Source of the DNA: Flavobacterium glaciei
GTDB taxonomy: Bacteria; Bacteroidota; Bacteroidia; Flavobacteriales; Flavobacteriaceae
Direction: 5' to 3'
Assembly: GCF_003350545.1 (NCBI RefSeq)
Contig: NZ_QQBA01000020.1
Location: forward strand, 1 to 36,396
DNA length: 36,396 bases
The notes under the pieces are model-generated. The model searched no databases, was not told the DNA's origin, and saw nothing but the letters and a program-made list of their open reading frames with translations. The translations under genes and the position numbers were made by a program. Positions 1-8,198 of this stretch are shown here, one piece after another; position 1 is the first letter of the stretch; each line of letters begins with the position of its first letter.

Positions 1-387
1 AATTTAGAGGCGTTAGAAACGTTGCGTTTTTCCTTTTTAGGCTAACTAATATTTATGCTTAATTTTTGCTTCCCCACAGGTTTTAGGATTGATCCGGATT
101 GATCCATAAAACCACCAATTAATATTCAAATCTATCCATTTGACTATTCTATTTTAAGCTCTTGATTTTCCATTTTTTGATGTGAAATTGGGTGTAATTT
201 ATTTTACCTATTAGCAGTGGATATGCAAACAAAAAGTAGTGGTAAAGTTAAGAGGGTTCGTACATCTCTATATTATAACAAAAACTTAGGTTAAGAGATT
301 GAAGATCCTAGTCGGAGTTCGAACCGAAATTACCCACAAACACTGTCTTTGTTAAAATTAAAAAAATCTCGGAAGGATTTTCGAACT
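1..387. other. Gene-free stretch at the left edge
   Basis: I find no convincing protein or RNA gene here. A 10-bp direct repeat (GGATTGATCC) occurs twice back to back at 86-105. Two short pieces resemble tRNA T-arms: 312-327 (TCGG, loop with TTCGAA, CCGA) and, on the minus strand, 387-368 (TTCGAA followed by TTCCGAG). Neither folds into a full tRNA. They lie beyond the terminator of tRNA-Val, so they may be scraps left by integration at tRNA genes, but that is inference. Confidence 0.5.
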
Positions 388-423
388 AAAAAAAACCTCC
401 AAAATCAAATGACATTGGAGGTT
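388..423 (-). terminator. Rho-independent terminator of tRNA-Val
   Basis: On the minus strand a perfect 9-bp stem (AACCTCCAA with TTGGAGGTT, 12-nt loop) is followed by eight T residues. It lies just after the 3' end of the tRNA-Val gene. Confidence 0.85.
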
Positions 424-432
424 TGTACATCA

Positions 433-510
433 TGGTGGGCGATGAGGGGTTCGAACCCCCGACCCCCTCGGTGTAAACGAGGTGCTCTGAACCAGCTGAG
501 CTAATCGCCC
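433..510 (-). tRNA. tRNA-Val (anticodon TAC)
   Basis: This is a valine tRNA that reads GTA-type codons. On the minus strand the acceptor stem GGGCGAT pairs with ATCGCCC. The D-arm contains the usual AGCTCAGCTGG, the anticodon stem CCTCG/CGAGG encloses a loop with TAC at the anticodon position, and the T-loop is GTTCGAA. Discriminator A is at 436 and an encoded CCA at 433-435. The gene stands alone, with its own promoter (549-577) and terminator (388-423). Confidence 0.97.
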
Positions 511-548
511 TAAACAATGCAGTCATTTTCATTTCCTTATTGCGAGTG

Positions 549-577
549 CAAATATACAGCTAGAAATCGTATCTACA
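549..577 (-). promoter_or_regulatory. Promoter of tRNA-Val
   Basis: Minus strand: TTG (577-575), 18-nt spacer, TATATTTG (556-549). This matches the Bacteroidota -33/-7 consensus TTG-N(17-23)-TAnnTTTG and would start transcription about 30 nt before the mature tRNA. Confidence 0.7.
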
Positions 578-673
578 AGCGAAAAAGTAAAAAAAATGTA
601 TGAAATATTAACTCTGTTTTCTTTTATGCTCTATAATAGCACTTTATGTTAATCATGAAACGCTGTTATTTTT

Positions 674-703
674 TTGTATTGATTCGTTATAGTCTTACAT
701 TTG
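674..703 (+). promoter_or_regulatory. Promoter of the ABC exporter gene
   Basis: TTG (674-676), 19-nt spacer, TACATTTG (696-703): an exact Bacteroidota promoter. The expected start of transcription lies about 10-15 nt before the ATG at 722, so the leader is very short. Confidence 0.75.
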
Positions 704-721
704 CGATATAAATAATAGATA

Positions 722-2509
722 ATGGCCAGGTTCAAAGAAAACGATTTACCAAAATCAAAAATTACTGCAAGTTCACTCCAAAAAGCAACTGTAATATTTC
801 AATTCGCAGGAAATCACCGTTGGAAATTTTATGTTGGTTTAATTTTTTTATTATTTACCGGAGCAACCGCTTTAGCTTTTCCAAAATTAATGGGAATGCT
901 TATCGATTGTGTTAAAAACAAAGACAACTCACAAGCAAATATGATCGCTGGAGGTTTGATAATAATCTTATTTCTTCAATCTATATTATCGTTTTTTAGA
1001 CTGTATTTATTTGTCAATTTTACTGAAAACACATTAGCTAATCTTAGAGTCGCACTTTACAGTAATTTAGTAAAACTGCCGATGTCTTTCTTTTCGCAAA
1101 AACGTGTTGGGGAATTAAACAGTAGAATAAGCTCTGATATAACACAAATACAAGACACTTTAACATCTACAATTGCTGAATTCCTAAGACAATTTATTTT
1201 AATTGTTGGGGGTGTTCTTTTGTTAGCAAACGAAAGTATAAAATTAACGTTGTTGATGTTATCCGTAGTTCCGCTTGTAGCAGTAGCCGCAGTCATCTTC
1301 GGAAGATTTATTAGAAAATATTCAAAAAATGTTCAAGATAAAGTTGCCGAAAGTCAGGTAGTTGTTGAGGAAACTATGCAAGGCATCAGTATTGTTAAGG
1401 CTTTCGCCAATGAATGGTACGAAATTGCTCGTTACAACGGAAAGATAAAGGAAGTAGTTGCAATAGCCATAAAAGGTGGGAAATACCGAGGATATTTTGC
1501 TTCATTCATTATTTTCTGTCTTTTTGGAGCCATTGTTGCCGTAGTTTGGTACGGTGTTCGATTGAGTATCAGTGGGGAAATGAGTGTGGGTCAATTGATT
1601 TCGTTTGTTTTGTATTCCACATTTGTAGGTGCCTCTTTTGGTGGAATCGCTGAACTTTATGCTCAAATTCAAAAAGCGATTGGCGCAACAGAACGTGTTT
1701 TTGAATTATTAGATGAAACTCCTGAAAAGATTAATTCGATTCAAAATACTGCAGAAAGTCAGAAGATAAAAGGTAATGTTACATTCAAAAATGTAGCCTT
1801 CAGTTATCATTCGAGAAAAGAAATCAAAGTATTAAAAGATGTTAGTTTTACTGCAAATTTTGGACAAAAAATAGCAATTGTAGGACCTAGTGGAACAGGA
1901 AAATCGACTATAGCCTCGCTTTTATTACGTTTTTATAATATTGATGAAGGAGAAATATTAGTTGACGGAAAAAATATTTATGATTTTGATTTAGAAAGTC
2001 TTCGTGGAAACATGAGTATTGTACCTCAAGATGTAATATTATTTGGTGGAACTATCAGAGAAAATATTGCTTACGGAAAACCAAACGCCACCGATGAAGA
2101 AATTCTTATAGCTTCAAAACAAGCCAATGCATTTAATTTCATTGAAAGTTTTCCTGAAAAATTTGAAACATTAGTGGGCGAAAGAGGAATTAAACTTTCT
2201 GGAGGACAACGACAACGTATTGCTATTGCCAGAGCATTATTGAAAAACCCAAGTATTTTAATCTTAGATGAAGCTACATCATCATTAGACAGCGAAAGCG
2301 AAAAACTGGTTCAGGAAGCACTTGAAATTCTGATGCAAGGAAGAACAAGTATCATAATTGCACACCGCCTTTCGACAATTCGAAGTGCAGATCAAATTTT
2401 GGTTTTGGATAAAGGAAAAATTACAGAACAAGGAACACATCAAGAATTAATAGCTTTAGAAAATGGTATCTATAAAAATTTAAGTAATCTGCAGTTTAGC
2501 AATTCTTAA
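722..2509 (+). CDS. ABC exporter, fused permease/ATPase (MsbA type)
   Basis: This is a half-transporter that should work as an inner-membrane homodimer, exporting a lipid or hydrophobic compound at the cost of ATP. Of its 595 residues, about 35-325 form the membrane domain with hydrophobic segments near 36-60, 78-97, 155-195 and 260-305. The nucleotide-binding domain follows. It has Walker A GPSGTGKST at 388-396, a Q-loop Gln at 436, the LSGGQ signature at 492-496, Walker B ILILDEA at 512-518 and the switch His548. All catalytic residues are present and the length is normal for the family. It is a single-gene unit with its own promoter and converges on proline dehydrogenase. The substrate cannot be read from sequence; MsbA-like lipid A flipping is possible, but many flavobacteria carry several paralogs. 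Confidence 0.9.
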   Translation: MARFKENDLPKSKITASSLQKATVIFQFAGNHRWKFYVGLIFLLFTGATALAFPKLMGMLIDCVKNKDNSQANMIAGGLIIILFLQSILSFFRLYLFVNFTENTLANLRVALYSNLVKLPMSFFSQKRVGELNSRISSDITQIQDTLTSTIAEFLRQFILIVGGVLLLANESIKLTLLMLSVVPLVAVAAVIFGRFIRKYSKNVQDKVAESQVVVEETMQGISIVKAFANEWYEIARYNGKIKEVVAIAIKGGKYRGYFASFIIFCLFGAIVAVVWYGVRLSISGEMSVGQLISFVLYSTFVGASFGGIAELYAQIQKAIGATERVFELLDETPEKINSIQNTAESQKIKGNVTFKNVAFSYHSRKEIKVLKDVSFTANFGQKIAIVGPSGTGKSTIASLLLRFYNIDEGEILVDGKNIYDFDLESLRGNMSIVPQDVILFGGTIRENIAYGKPNATDEEILIASKQANAFNFIESFPEKFETLVGERGIKLSGGQRQRIAIARALLKNPSILILDEATSSLDSESEKLVQEALEILMQGRTSIIIAHRLSTIRSADQILVLDKGKITEQGTHQELIALENGIYKNLSNLQFSNS

Positions 2510-2566
2510 ATTTAAACTACCTTGTCATTATTTTGTACACTGATAATACCGATTCGCAAAAGCGAA

Positions 2567-2628
2567 ACACGGACAAAAACTGATTTTATCATGTTGTTAA
2601 TTCAACTAAAATCAGTTTTTATCCGTGT
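2567..2628. terminator. Bidirectional hairpin between convergent genes
   Basis: A 22-bp inverted repeat with one mismatch (arms 2567-2588 and 2607-2628) encloses an 18-nt loop that itself holds a GTTG/CAAC stem. It lies between the convergent ABC exporter and proline dehydrogenase genes, so it can end transcription from both sides. It is followed by repeats of the form CCGTGT and TCGTGT (2621-2659), a kind of intergenic repeat I recall from Bacteroidota genomes. Confidence 0.6.
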
Positions 2629-2673
2629 CTTTACGAAGTAAATCCGTGTAATTCGTGTTCTATTTTATGTAGA

Positions 2674-3843
2674 CTACTTCCCTTTTCTTCGGTTACGCTC
2701 TGTTTTTATCATCTCTAATTCACGACTCGTTTGTCCCGCTACTGAAGTATTTTCTTCAGCACGACGAATTAAGTACGGCATCACATCTTTAACTGGACCA
2801 AAGGGCAAATATTTTGCTACATTATATCCATTTATAGCTAGATTGTAACTGATATTATCGCTCATACCGTATAATTGACCAAACCAGATTCTGTCATCAT
2901 TAGTTTTAATTCCTTTTTCCGGCATCAATTTCATTAAAGTATATGTACTTAATTCATTGTGGGTACCTGCAAAAATAGACATCATATCCAGATGCTCAAT
3001 CATATAGTGAACGGCCGCATCATAATTTTCATCTGTAGCTTCTTTTGATGCACATATAGGTGATGGGTACCCTTTTTCCTCAGCACGAACAATTTCTTTT
3101 TCCATGTAAGCACCACGAACTAATTTCATTCCTATAAAGAACCCTTCTTTTTTGGCTTGCTCATGTAATTTTTTCAAGTAATCTAAACGATCCCAACGAT
3201 ACATTTGCAACGTATTAAAAACTATTGCTTTTTCTTTGTTGTATTTACGCATCATTTCAGTCACTAAATCATCTGCAGCGTCTTGCATCCAACTTTCTTC
3301 ACCATCAATCAAAAGAGCCACATTTTTAGAATGAGCATCTTTACAAACCAAATCAAAACGCTCTACTACCCTATTCCATTCTGCTTGTTCTTCTGGAGTA
3401 AATGGTTGTTTCTCTCCTAATTTTTCATACAATTCAAAACGACCAAAGCCTGTAGGTTTAAAAACAGCAAAAGGAATCGCTTGACGTTCTTTGGCAAATT
3501 CGATGGTTTTTAATGTCATTTCAAGCGCAGCATCAAACTGATCTTCCTCTTCTTTTCCTTCTACAGAATAATCTAAAACAGATGATACACCTTTAGTATA
3601 CATTTTATCAACCACAGAAAGACAATCTACTTCATTTACACCACCACAAAAGTGGTCAAAAACAGTTGCACGAATCAATCCTTCAACTGGAAGATTAGCT
3701 TTAAGGGCAAAATTAGTAACCGCAGTTCCAATACGTACAAGTGGTTGATTAGCTATCATTTTGAAAAGAAAATAAGCTCTATCTAATTCGGTATCGCTTT
3801 TTAATGAAAAGGCAACTTGCGTATTATTGAATATTTTATCCAT
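2674..3843 (-). CDS. Proline dehydrogenase (monofunctional, FAD-dependent)
   Basis: Proline dehydrogenase oxidises L-proline to 1-pyrroline-5-carboxylate on FAD and passes electrons to the quinone pool, the first step of proline use. The 389-residue protein is the stand-alone form without the P5C dehydrogenase half of PutA. Family motifs include GMKLVRGAYMEKE in the barrel, GTHNE later, and the substrate-binding RRAEEN at about 360-365 near the C-terminus. The ATG at 3843 follows a -7 box TATATTTG on the minus strand (3870-3863). No P5C dehydrogenase gene is next to it. Confidence 0.93.
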   Translation of the reverse strand: MDKIFNNTQVAFSLKSDTELDRAYFLFKMIANQPLVRIGTAVTNFALKANLPVEGLIRATVFDHFCGGVNEVDCLSVVDKMYTKGVSSVLDYSVEGKEEEDQFDAALEMTLKTIEFAKERQAIPFAVFKPTGFGRFELYEKLGEKQPFTPEEQAEWNRVVERFDLVCKDAHSKNVALLIDGEESWMQDAADDLVTEMMRKYNKEKAIVFNTLQMYRWDRLDYLKKLHEQAKKEGFFIGMKLVRGAYMEKEIVRAEEKGYPSPICASKEATDENYDAAVHYMIEHLDMMSIFAGTHNELSTYTLMKLMPEKGIKTNDDRIWFGQLYGMSDNISYNLAINGYNVAKYLPFGPVKDVMPYLIRRAEENTSVAGQTSRELEMIKTERNRRKGK

Positions 3844-3862
3844 TATTTGTTAAATTTTTGTA

Positions 3863-3870
3863 CAAATATA
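3863..3870 (-). promoter_or_regulatory. -7 box of proline dehydrogenase
   Basis: Minus strand TATATTTG, an exact match to TAnnTTTG, 20 nt upstream of the ATG. The nearest TTG is 24 nt further upstream, at the edge of the normal spacing. Confidence 0.55.
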
Positions 3871-3932
3871 GACAGAGTTTTGAATATTATTTCCCAAAAA
3901 TTACCTTATTTTGCGGTTCCAATTAATCTATA

Positions 3933-5003
3933 ATGATGCAATCAATTCAAGCCAACAGTTATCCAATACATTTCAACGAAAAAGGATACGAAGCATTAAA
4001 CCTTTATTTAAAAGAAAATAAATACTCCAACCTATTTATAATTGTAGACAGCAATACTAATGAGTTTTGCTTGCCTAATTTTCTTCCTTATCTGGAAACT
4101 GATCTTACAATTGAAATTATTGAATTTGATGCGGGTGAAGAAAATAAAAATATTGAGACTTGCGTTCAAATCTGGAATGTACTCACTGAACTTGGTGCCG
4201 ATAGAAAAACTCTTGTAATCAATTTAGGAGGTGGCGTTGTTACTGATTTAGGAGGCTTTGTTGCTTCGACATTCAAACGTGGTGTTGATTTTATTCATGT
4301 TCCTACTACCCTATTATCAATGGTTGATGCTTCTGTAGGCGGGAAAAATGGGGTTGATTTGGGGAATTTAAAAAACCAAATTGGTGTTATAAATGTTCCC
4401 ATAATGGTACTTATAGATACACAATATCTTGAAACGGTACCTCAAAATGAAATGCGTTCCGGTCTTGCAGAAATGTTGAAACATGGTTTGATATATGATA
4501 AGAAATATTGGGAGCAATTTTTAGATTTAAAAGCTTTAGATTTTGCTGATTTCGATTCATTAATTTACCGTTCGGTTGAAATAAAAAATGAAATCGTCCT
4601 TCAAGATCCTACGGAGAAAAATATCCGTAAAGCATTAAATTTTGGACATACTTTAGGTCATGCTATTGAAAGCTACTTTCTAGAAAATGAAAATAAAACT
4701 ACTTTGCTGCACGGAGAAGCTATTGCTGTTGGGATGATATTAGAAAGTTTTATTTCATTGGATAAAAAACTAATCAATAAAGAAGAATATTCTGAGATAA
4801 AAACCTGTGTCAAATCTATATATGATGACATCCTCTTTGAAGAAAAAGACATTCAACCAATCTTAGAATTACTGATTCACGACAAAAAAAATGAGTATGG
4901 TAATATTCAGTTTGCATTAATTGAAGGCATTGGAAAAATAAAAATCAATCAATCAGTTGAAAATGAATTAATTCTTAAGGCTTTTGAGGATTATAAATCT
5001 TAA
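3933..5003 (+). CDS. aroB: 3-dehydroquinate synthase
   Basis: AroB turns DAHP into 3-dehydroquinate, the second step of the shikimate pathway to aromatic amino acids, using NAD and a divalent metal. The 356-residue protein carries the glycine-rich NAD-binding segment around GGGVVTDLGGF (99-109) and the signature PTTLLSMVDASVGGK (124-138). The three metal ligands fall at Glu180, His243 (in FGHTLGHAIE) and His260 (in LLHGEA), matching the spacing of the E. coli enzyme. The start is a double ATG, so either Met may be used. It is divergent from proline dehydrogenase and not clustered with other aro genes. Confidence 0.96.
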   Translation: MMQSIQANSYPIHFNEKGYEALNLYLKENKYSNLFIIVDSNTNEFCLPNFLPYLETDLTIEIIEFDAGEENKNIETCVQIWNVLTELGADRKTLVINLGGGVVTDLGGFVASTFKRGVDFIHVPTTLLSMVDASVGGKNGVDLGNLKNQIGVINVPIMVLIDTQYLETVPQNEMRSGLAEMLKHGLIYDKKYWEQFLDLKALDFADFDSLIYRSVEIKNEIVLQDPTEKNIRKALNFGHTLGHAIESYFLENENKTTLLHGEAIAVGMILESFISLDKKLINKEEYSEIKTCVKSIYDDILFEEKDIQPILELLIHDKKNEYGNIQFALIEGIGKIKINQSVENELILKAFEDYKS

Positions 5004-5022
5004 TTATTTTTTATAAAAAGCG

Positions 5023-5054
5023 TTGCATTGCGTATATAATATTTTTTACATTTG
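5023..5054 (+). promoter_or_regulatory. Promoter of the polyamine-type unit
   Basis: TTG (5023-5025), 21-nt spacer, TACATTTG (5047-5054). The predicted transcription start is at or within a few bases of the ATG at 5060, so the first ORF would be leaderless, or else 5060-5289 is a long leader for the decarboxylase. Confidence 0.65.
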
Positions 5055-5059
5055 CAGTA

Positions 5060-5239
5060 ATGAAAAAAAATCAAAACAAGCAAAATTATAGATCTAATAA
5101 AATACGAAACAATATGTCTTTTTTAAGAATATTGAAACGGTTTTATTCTATAAAAGGGAACTTTAGTTTTGATATTTTCCAATACATGAAAGCAGAAAAC
5201 GAGAAGCTTCAGATCGTTTATGCAAATATCCGAGTTTGA
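5060..5239 (+). CDS. Short basic ORF in the leader of the decarboxylase gene
   Basis: This 59-codon ORF lies between the promoter and the arginine-decarboxylase-like gene. The N-terminal half is rich in Lys, Arg and Asn; the second half has aromatic residues (NFSFDIFQYM at 34-43) and ends in NIRV. No family is recognised. An internal Met at codon 19 (5114) is another possible start. The stop codon (5237-5239) touches the left arm of the 13-bp hairpin. Its place suggests a leader peptide that controls the downstream gene, as speFL does for ornithine decarboxylase in E. coli, but it may be an ordinary small protein or chance. Confidence 0.45.
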   Translation: MKKNQNKQNYRSNKIRNNMSFLRILKRFYSIKGNFSFDIFQYMKAENEKLQIVYANIRV

Positions 5240-5279
5240 ATTATAGATTAATTTGTCTACACTTTTTTAATCTATAATT
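5239..5279 (+). promoter_or_regulatory. 13-bp perfect hairpin before the decarboxylase start
   Basis: Arms 5239-5251 (AATTATAGATTAA) and 5267-5279 (TTAATCTATAATT) are exact reverse complements with a 15-nt loop. The hairpin starts at the stop codon of the leader ORF and ends 10 nt before the decarboxylase ATG, where it could mask the initiation region. It lacks GC pairs and a proper T-tract, so it does not look like a terminator. Confidence 0.6.
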
Positions 5280-5289
5280 ATAAAATATA

Positions 5290-6693
5290 ATGAATACAAA
5301 ATATTCTGATTTAATCAATCAAACCTATTACTTTCCTCAAGAAGAATTTACTTTAAACAAAGATACTCTTCAGTTTCACAATATCGATTTGATGAAACTA
5401 GTAGAAAAATATGGAACTCCATTAAAATTTACATATTTACCTCAAATTTCCAATAACATTAACAAAGCCAAAAGTTGGTTTCGTAAATCAATGGAAAAAA
5501 ATAAATACGAGGCAAAATATTACTATTGCTATTGTACAAAAAGTTCTCATTTTGAATACATCATGAATGAAGCTTTTAAAAATAACATCCATATTGAAAC
5601 ATCATCTGCTTTTGACATCAATATCGTTGAAAATTTATTGGTAAATGGTAAAATTAATAAAAGTACCTATGTAATTTGTAATGGTTTTAAAAGAGACCAG
5701 TACATTGAGAACATAGCGAGACTTATTAATAATGGACATAAAAATACAATTCCAATTATTGATAATTATGAAGAACTTGATTTACTTCAAGGTCAGATTA
5801 AAAACAAATTCAAAATAGGAATAAGAATTGCAGCTGAAGAAGAGCCGAAATTTGAATTTTACACTTCAAGATTGGGAATTGGATACAAAAATATTGTTCC
5901 GTTTTACAAAAAGGAAATCAAAGAGAATAAGAAATTGGAACTTAAAATGTTGCACTTTTTTATTAACACTGGAATTAATGACAACGCTTATTACTGGAAT
6001 GAACTAGTGAAATGTATTAAGGTTTACGTAGCCTTAAAAAAAGAATGCCCATCTCTTGACGGATTAAACATAGGTGGTGGTTTTCCAATAAAAAACTCTT
6101 TGGCATTTGAGTACGATTATCAATACATGATTGATGAAATCATCAATCAGATTAAAATAGCTTGTGATGAAGCTGAAGTTGATGTTCCCAATATTTTTAC
6201 TGAATTTGGTTCCTATACTGTAGGCGAAAGTGGCGGAGCTATTTACCAAATTTTATATCAAAAACAACAAAATGATAGAGAAAAGTGGAATATGATTGAC
6301 TCCTCATTCATTACTACTTTACCAGATACTTGGGCAATTAACAAACGTTTTATTATGCTTGCTGTTAATCGCTGGAATGACACTTACGAGCGGGTTTTGT
6401 TAGGGGGAATGACTTGTGATAGCGATGATTATTACAACTCAGAGCAAAACATGAATGCAATCTATTTGCCAAAGTATAATAAAGAAAAACCATTGTATAT
6501 TGGATTCTTTAATACAGGAGCATATCAAGAAACAATTGGTGGATATGGAGGCTTACATCACTGTCTTATTCCACAGCCTAAACATATATTGATCGACAGA
6601 GACGAGAACGGATTTTTGGCAACAGAAGTATTTTCGGAACAACAAACCTCTGAAGATGTCTTGAAAATATTAGGTTACGACAAAAAAAAATAA
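5290..6693 (+). CDS. Arginine decarboxylase-like enzyme (PLP fold type III)
   Basis: Fold type III PLP decarboxylases act on ornithine, arginine, diaminopimelate or carboxynorspermidine. In this 467-residue protein the PLP lysine is probably Lys84 (in CYCTKSSH). The phosphate-binding glycines are at 262-264 (NIGGGFP), the catalytic Cys376 with Asp377 lies in GGMTCDSDD, and Tyr412 in NTGAYQ packs on the cofactor. It is shorter than E. coli SpeA and reads like the flavobacterial proteins annotated as arginine decarboxylase. That specificity is inferred from recall and from the polyamine-type neighbour. It would make agmatine. No agmatinase gene lies in the 94-bp gap before the next gene. The upstream small ORF and hairpin suggest leader control. 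Confidence 0.75.
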   Translation: MNTKYSDLINQTYYFPQEEFTLNKDTLQFHNIDLMKLVEKYGTPLKFTYLPQISNNINKAKSWFRKSMEKNKYEAKYYYCYCTKSSHFEYIMNEAFKNNIHIETSSAFDINIVENLLVNGKINKSTYVICNGFKRDQYIENIARLINNGHKNTIPIIDNYEELDLLQGQIKNKFKIGIRIAAEEEPKFEFYTSRLGIGYKNIVPFYKKEIKENKKLELKMLHFFINTGINDNAYYWNELVKCIKVYVALKKECPSLDGLNIGGGFPIKNSLAFEYDYQYMIDEIINQIKIACDEAEVDVPNIFTEFGSYTVGESGGAIYQILYQKQQNDREKWNMIDSSFITTLPDTWAINKRFIMLAVNRWNDTYERVLLGGMTCDSDDYYNSEQNMNAIYLPKYNKEKPLYIGFFNTGAYQETIGGYGGLHHCLIPQPKHILIDRDENGFLATEVFSEQQTSEDVLKILGYDKKK

Positions 6694-6787
6694 ATTCACA
6701 ATAATTCAATTAGTCAATTTAAAAATTCATTAAATTTGGTATTATAGTATATAATATAATGATTTTTAAGTATTTAAATTTAAAAAA

Positions 6788-7759
6788 ATGAGCAAAGGAC
6801 CTATCAGTCAGTTTATTGAAAAGCATTATTTGCATTTTAATTCTGCATCTTTAGTTGACGCAGCTAAGGCTTACGAACAACAATTAGCCAATGGTGCAAA
6901 AATGATGGTGAGCATGGCTGGAGCTATGAGTACGGCAGAAATTGGAAAAATATTTTCTGAGATTATTCGTCAGGATAAAGTACATATTATTTCTTGTACT
7001 GGAGCAAACCTAGAGGAAGACATTATGAATTTAGTAGCTCATTCTCATTATGAAAGAGTACCTAACTATCGTGACTTAACTCCTCAAGACGAATGGGACT
7101 TATTAGAAAGAGGTTTAAATCGTGTAACTGATACTTGTATTCCAGAGCACGAAGCTTTCCGTCGTTTGCAGAAGCACATCTACAAAATCTGGAAAGATGC
7201 TGATGATAATGGCGAAAGATATTTTCCGCATGAATTTATGTACAAGATGTTACTTTCAGGTGTTCTAGAAGAATATTATGAAATTGACTTAAAAGACAGT
7301 TGGATGTATGCAGCTGCTGAGAAAAATTTACCTATTATTGTACCAGGATGGGAAGATAGTACGATGGGAAATATATTTGCATCTTATGTAATTAAAGGAG
7401 ACTTAAAAGCTTCTACAATGAAATCCGGGATTGAATATATGGTTTTCTTGTCGGATTGGTATCCTAAAAACAGTACTAACGGTGTAGGTTTTTTCCAAAT
7501 TGGTGGTGGTATTGCAGGTGATTTTCCAATTTGTGTAGTACCTATGTTGTACCAAGATATGGAAATGCATGACATTCCTTTCTGGAGTTATTTCTGTCAG
7601 ATTTCAGATTCTACAACCAGTTATGGTTCGTATTCTGGAGCAGTGCCAAATGAAAAAATAACTTGGGGTAAATTAGACATTAAAACACCTAAGTTTATTA
7701 TTGAGTCAGATGCTACCATTGTAGCGCCTTTAATTTTCGCTTATTTATTAGATTTATAG
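6788..7759 (+). CDS. Deoxyhypusine synthase-like protein
   Basis: The eukaryotic/archaeal enzyme moves the aminobutyl group of spermidine to a lysine of eIF5A, using NAD. Bacteria lack eIF5A, so bacterial relatives must use another acceptor, possibly a free amine. In these 323 residues the NAD-binding CTGANLEED (70-78), Asp190 (human Asp238), Glu289 (Glu323), Trp293 (Trp327), catalytic Lys295 (Lys329) and Asp308 (Asp342) are kept. The human KHH motif (287-289) becomes Gly-Asp-Phe (244-246), so His288 is Asp245. Asp243, Asp313 and Asp316 become Asn195, Tyr279 and Tyr282. Substrate use is therefore probably changed. It follows the decarboxylase by 94 bp and precedes the acidic protein by 9 bp. 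A possible -7 box TAAATTTG is at 6731-6738. Confidence 0.85.
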   Translation: MSKGPISQFIEKHYLHFNSASLVDAAKAYEQQLANGAKMMVSMAGAMSTAEIGKIFSEIIRQDKVHIISCTGANLEEDIMNLVAHSHYERVPNYRDLTPQDEWDLLERGLNRVTDTCIPEHEAFRRLQKHIYKIWKDADDNGERYFPHEFMYKMLLSGVLEEYYEIDLKDSWMYAAAEKNLPIIVPGWEDSTMGNIFASYVIKGDLKASTMKSGIEYMVFLSDWYPKNSTNGVGFFQIGGGIAGDFPICVVPMLYQDMEMHDIPFWSYFCQISDSTTSYGSYSGAVPNEKITWGKLDIKTPKFIIESDATIVAPLIFAYLLDL

Positions 7760-7768
7760 ATTAATTTT

Positions 7769-8173
7769 ATGAAAAGAGTAATTGTTGATTACGCAAAACT
7801 TACCAATGAAATTTTAAACCTATTGGTAGATAAATTTCCAGATGGTTATGATGATTCAAACATTATTAGTTTTAGAAACGCTAAAAATGAATTGGTTGAA
7901 GCAGTTGAAGTACGAACTGAAGACACTATTTATTTAGTAAAAGTGAGCACTAAACTTGCTGATAGAATTGAAAATTATGATGAAGATGATGAAATTATCA
8001 TTGATGAAGTTGTTGAACCAATCAAAGGTTTAGATTTAGATGACGATATCGACGACGACGACGAAGATGACGCAATCGACAAACCAGATTCTGATTCAGG
8101 AGATGATGAGGATGACGAAGATGCTGATGAAAAAGATTTCTCAGATGAAGACGATGACGAAGATGAGGATTAA
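7769..8173 (+). CDS. Small conserved protein with a polyacidic tail
   Basis: Function unknown. Residues 1-87 of 134 look like a small folded domain with mixed helix and strand. Of the last 47 residues (88-134), 33 are Asp or Glu, giving a strongly polyanionic tail. The start is 9 bp after the deoxyhypusine synthase-like gene and the terminator at 8199-8230 closes the unit, so the two genes are surely cotranscribed. I recall homologs in flavobacteria that carry the automatic name 'DNA primase'; nothing in the sequence supports that name. A tail that binds cations, polyamines or basic proteins is a guess from composition and context. Confidence 0.8.
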   Translation: MKRVIVDYAKLTNEILNLLVDKFPDGYDDSNIISFRNAKNELVEAVEVRTEDTIYLVKVSTKLADRIENYDEDDEIIIDEVVEPIKGLDLDDDIDDDDEDDAIDKPDSDSGDDEDDEDADEKDFSDEDDDEDED

Positions 8174-8198
8174 TTAATCCTATTTTAAATATATTTAT

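Noticed and set aside
7769..8173. Naming the acidic protein DNA primase
   Set aside because: No primase motif is present; only an acidic tail and a small unknown domain are visible.
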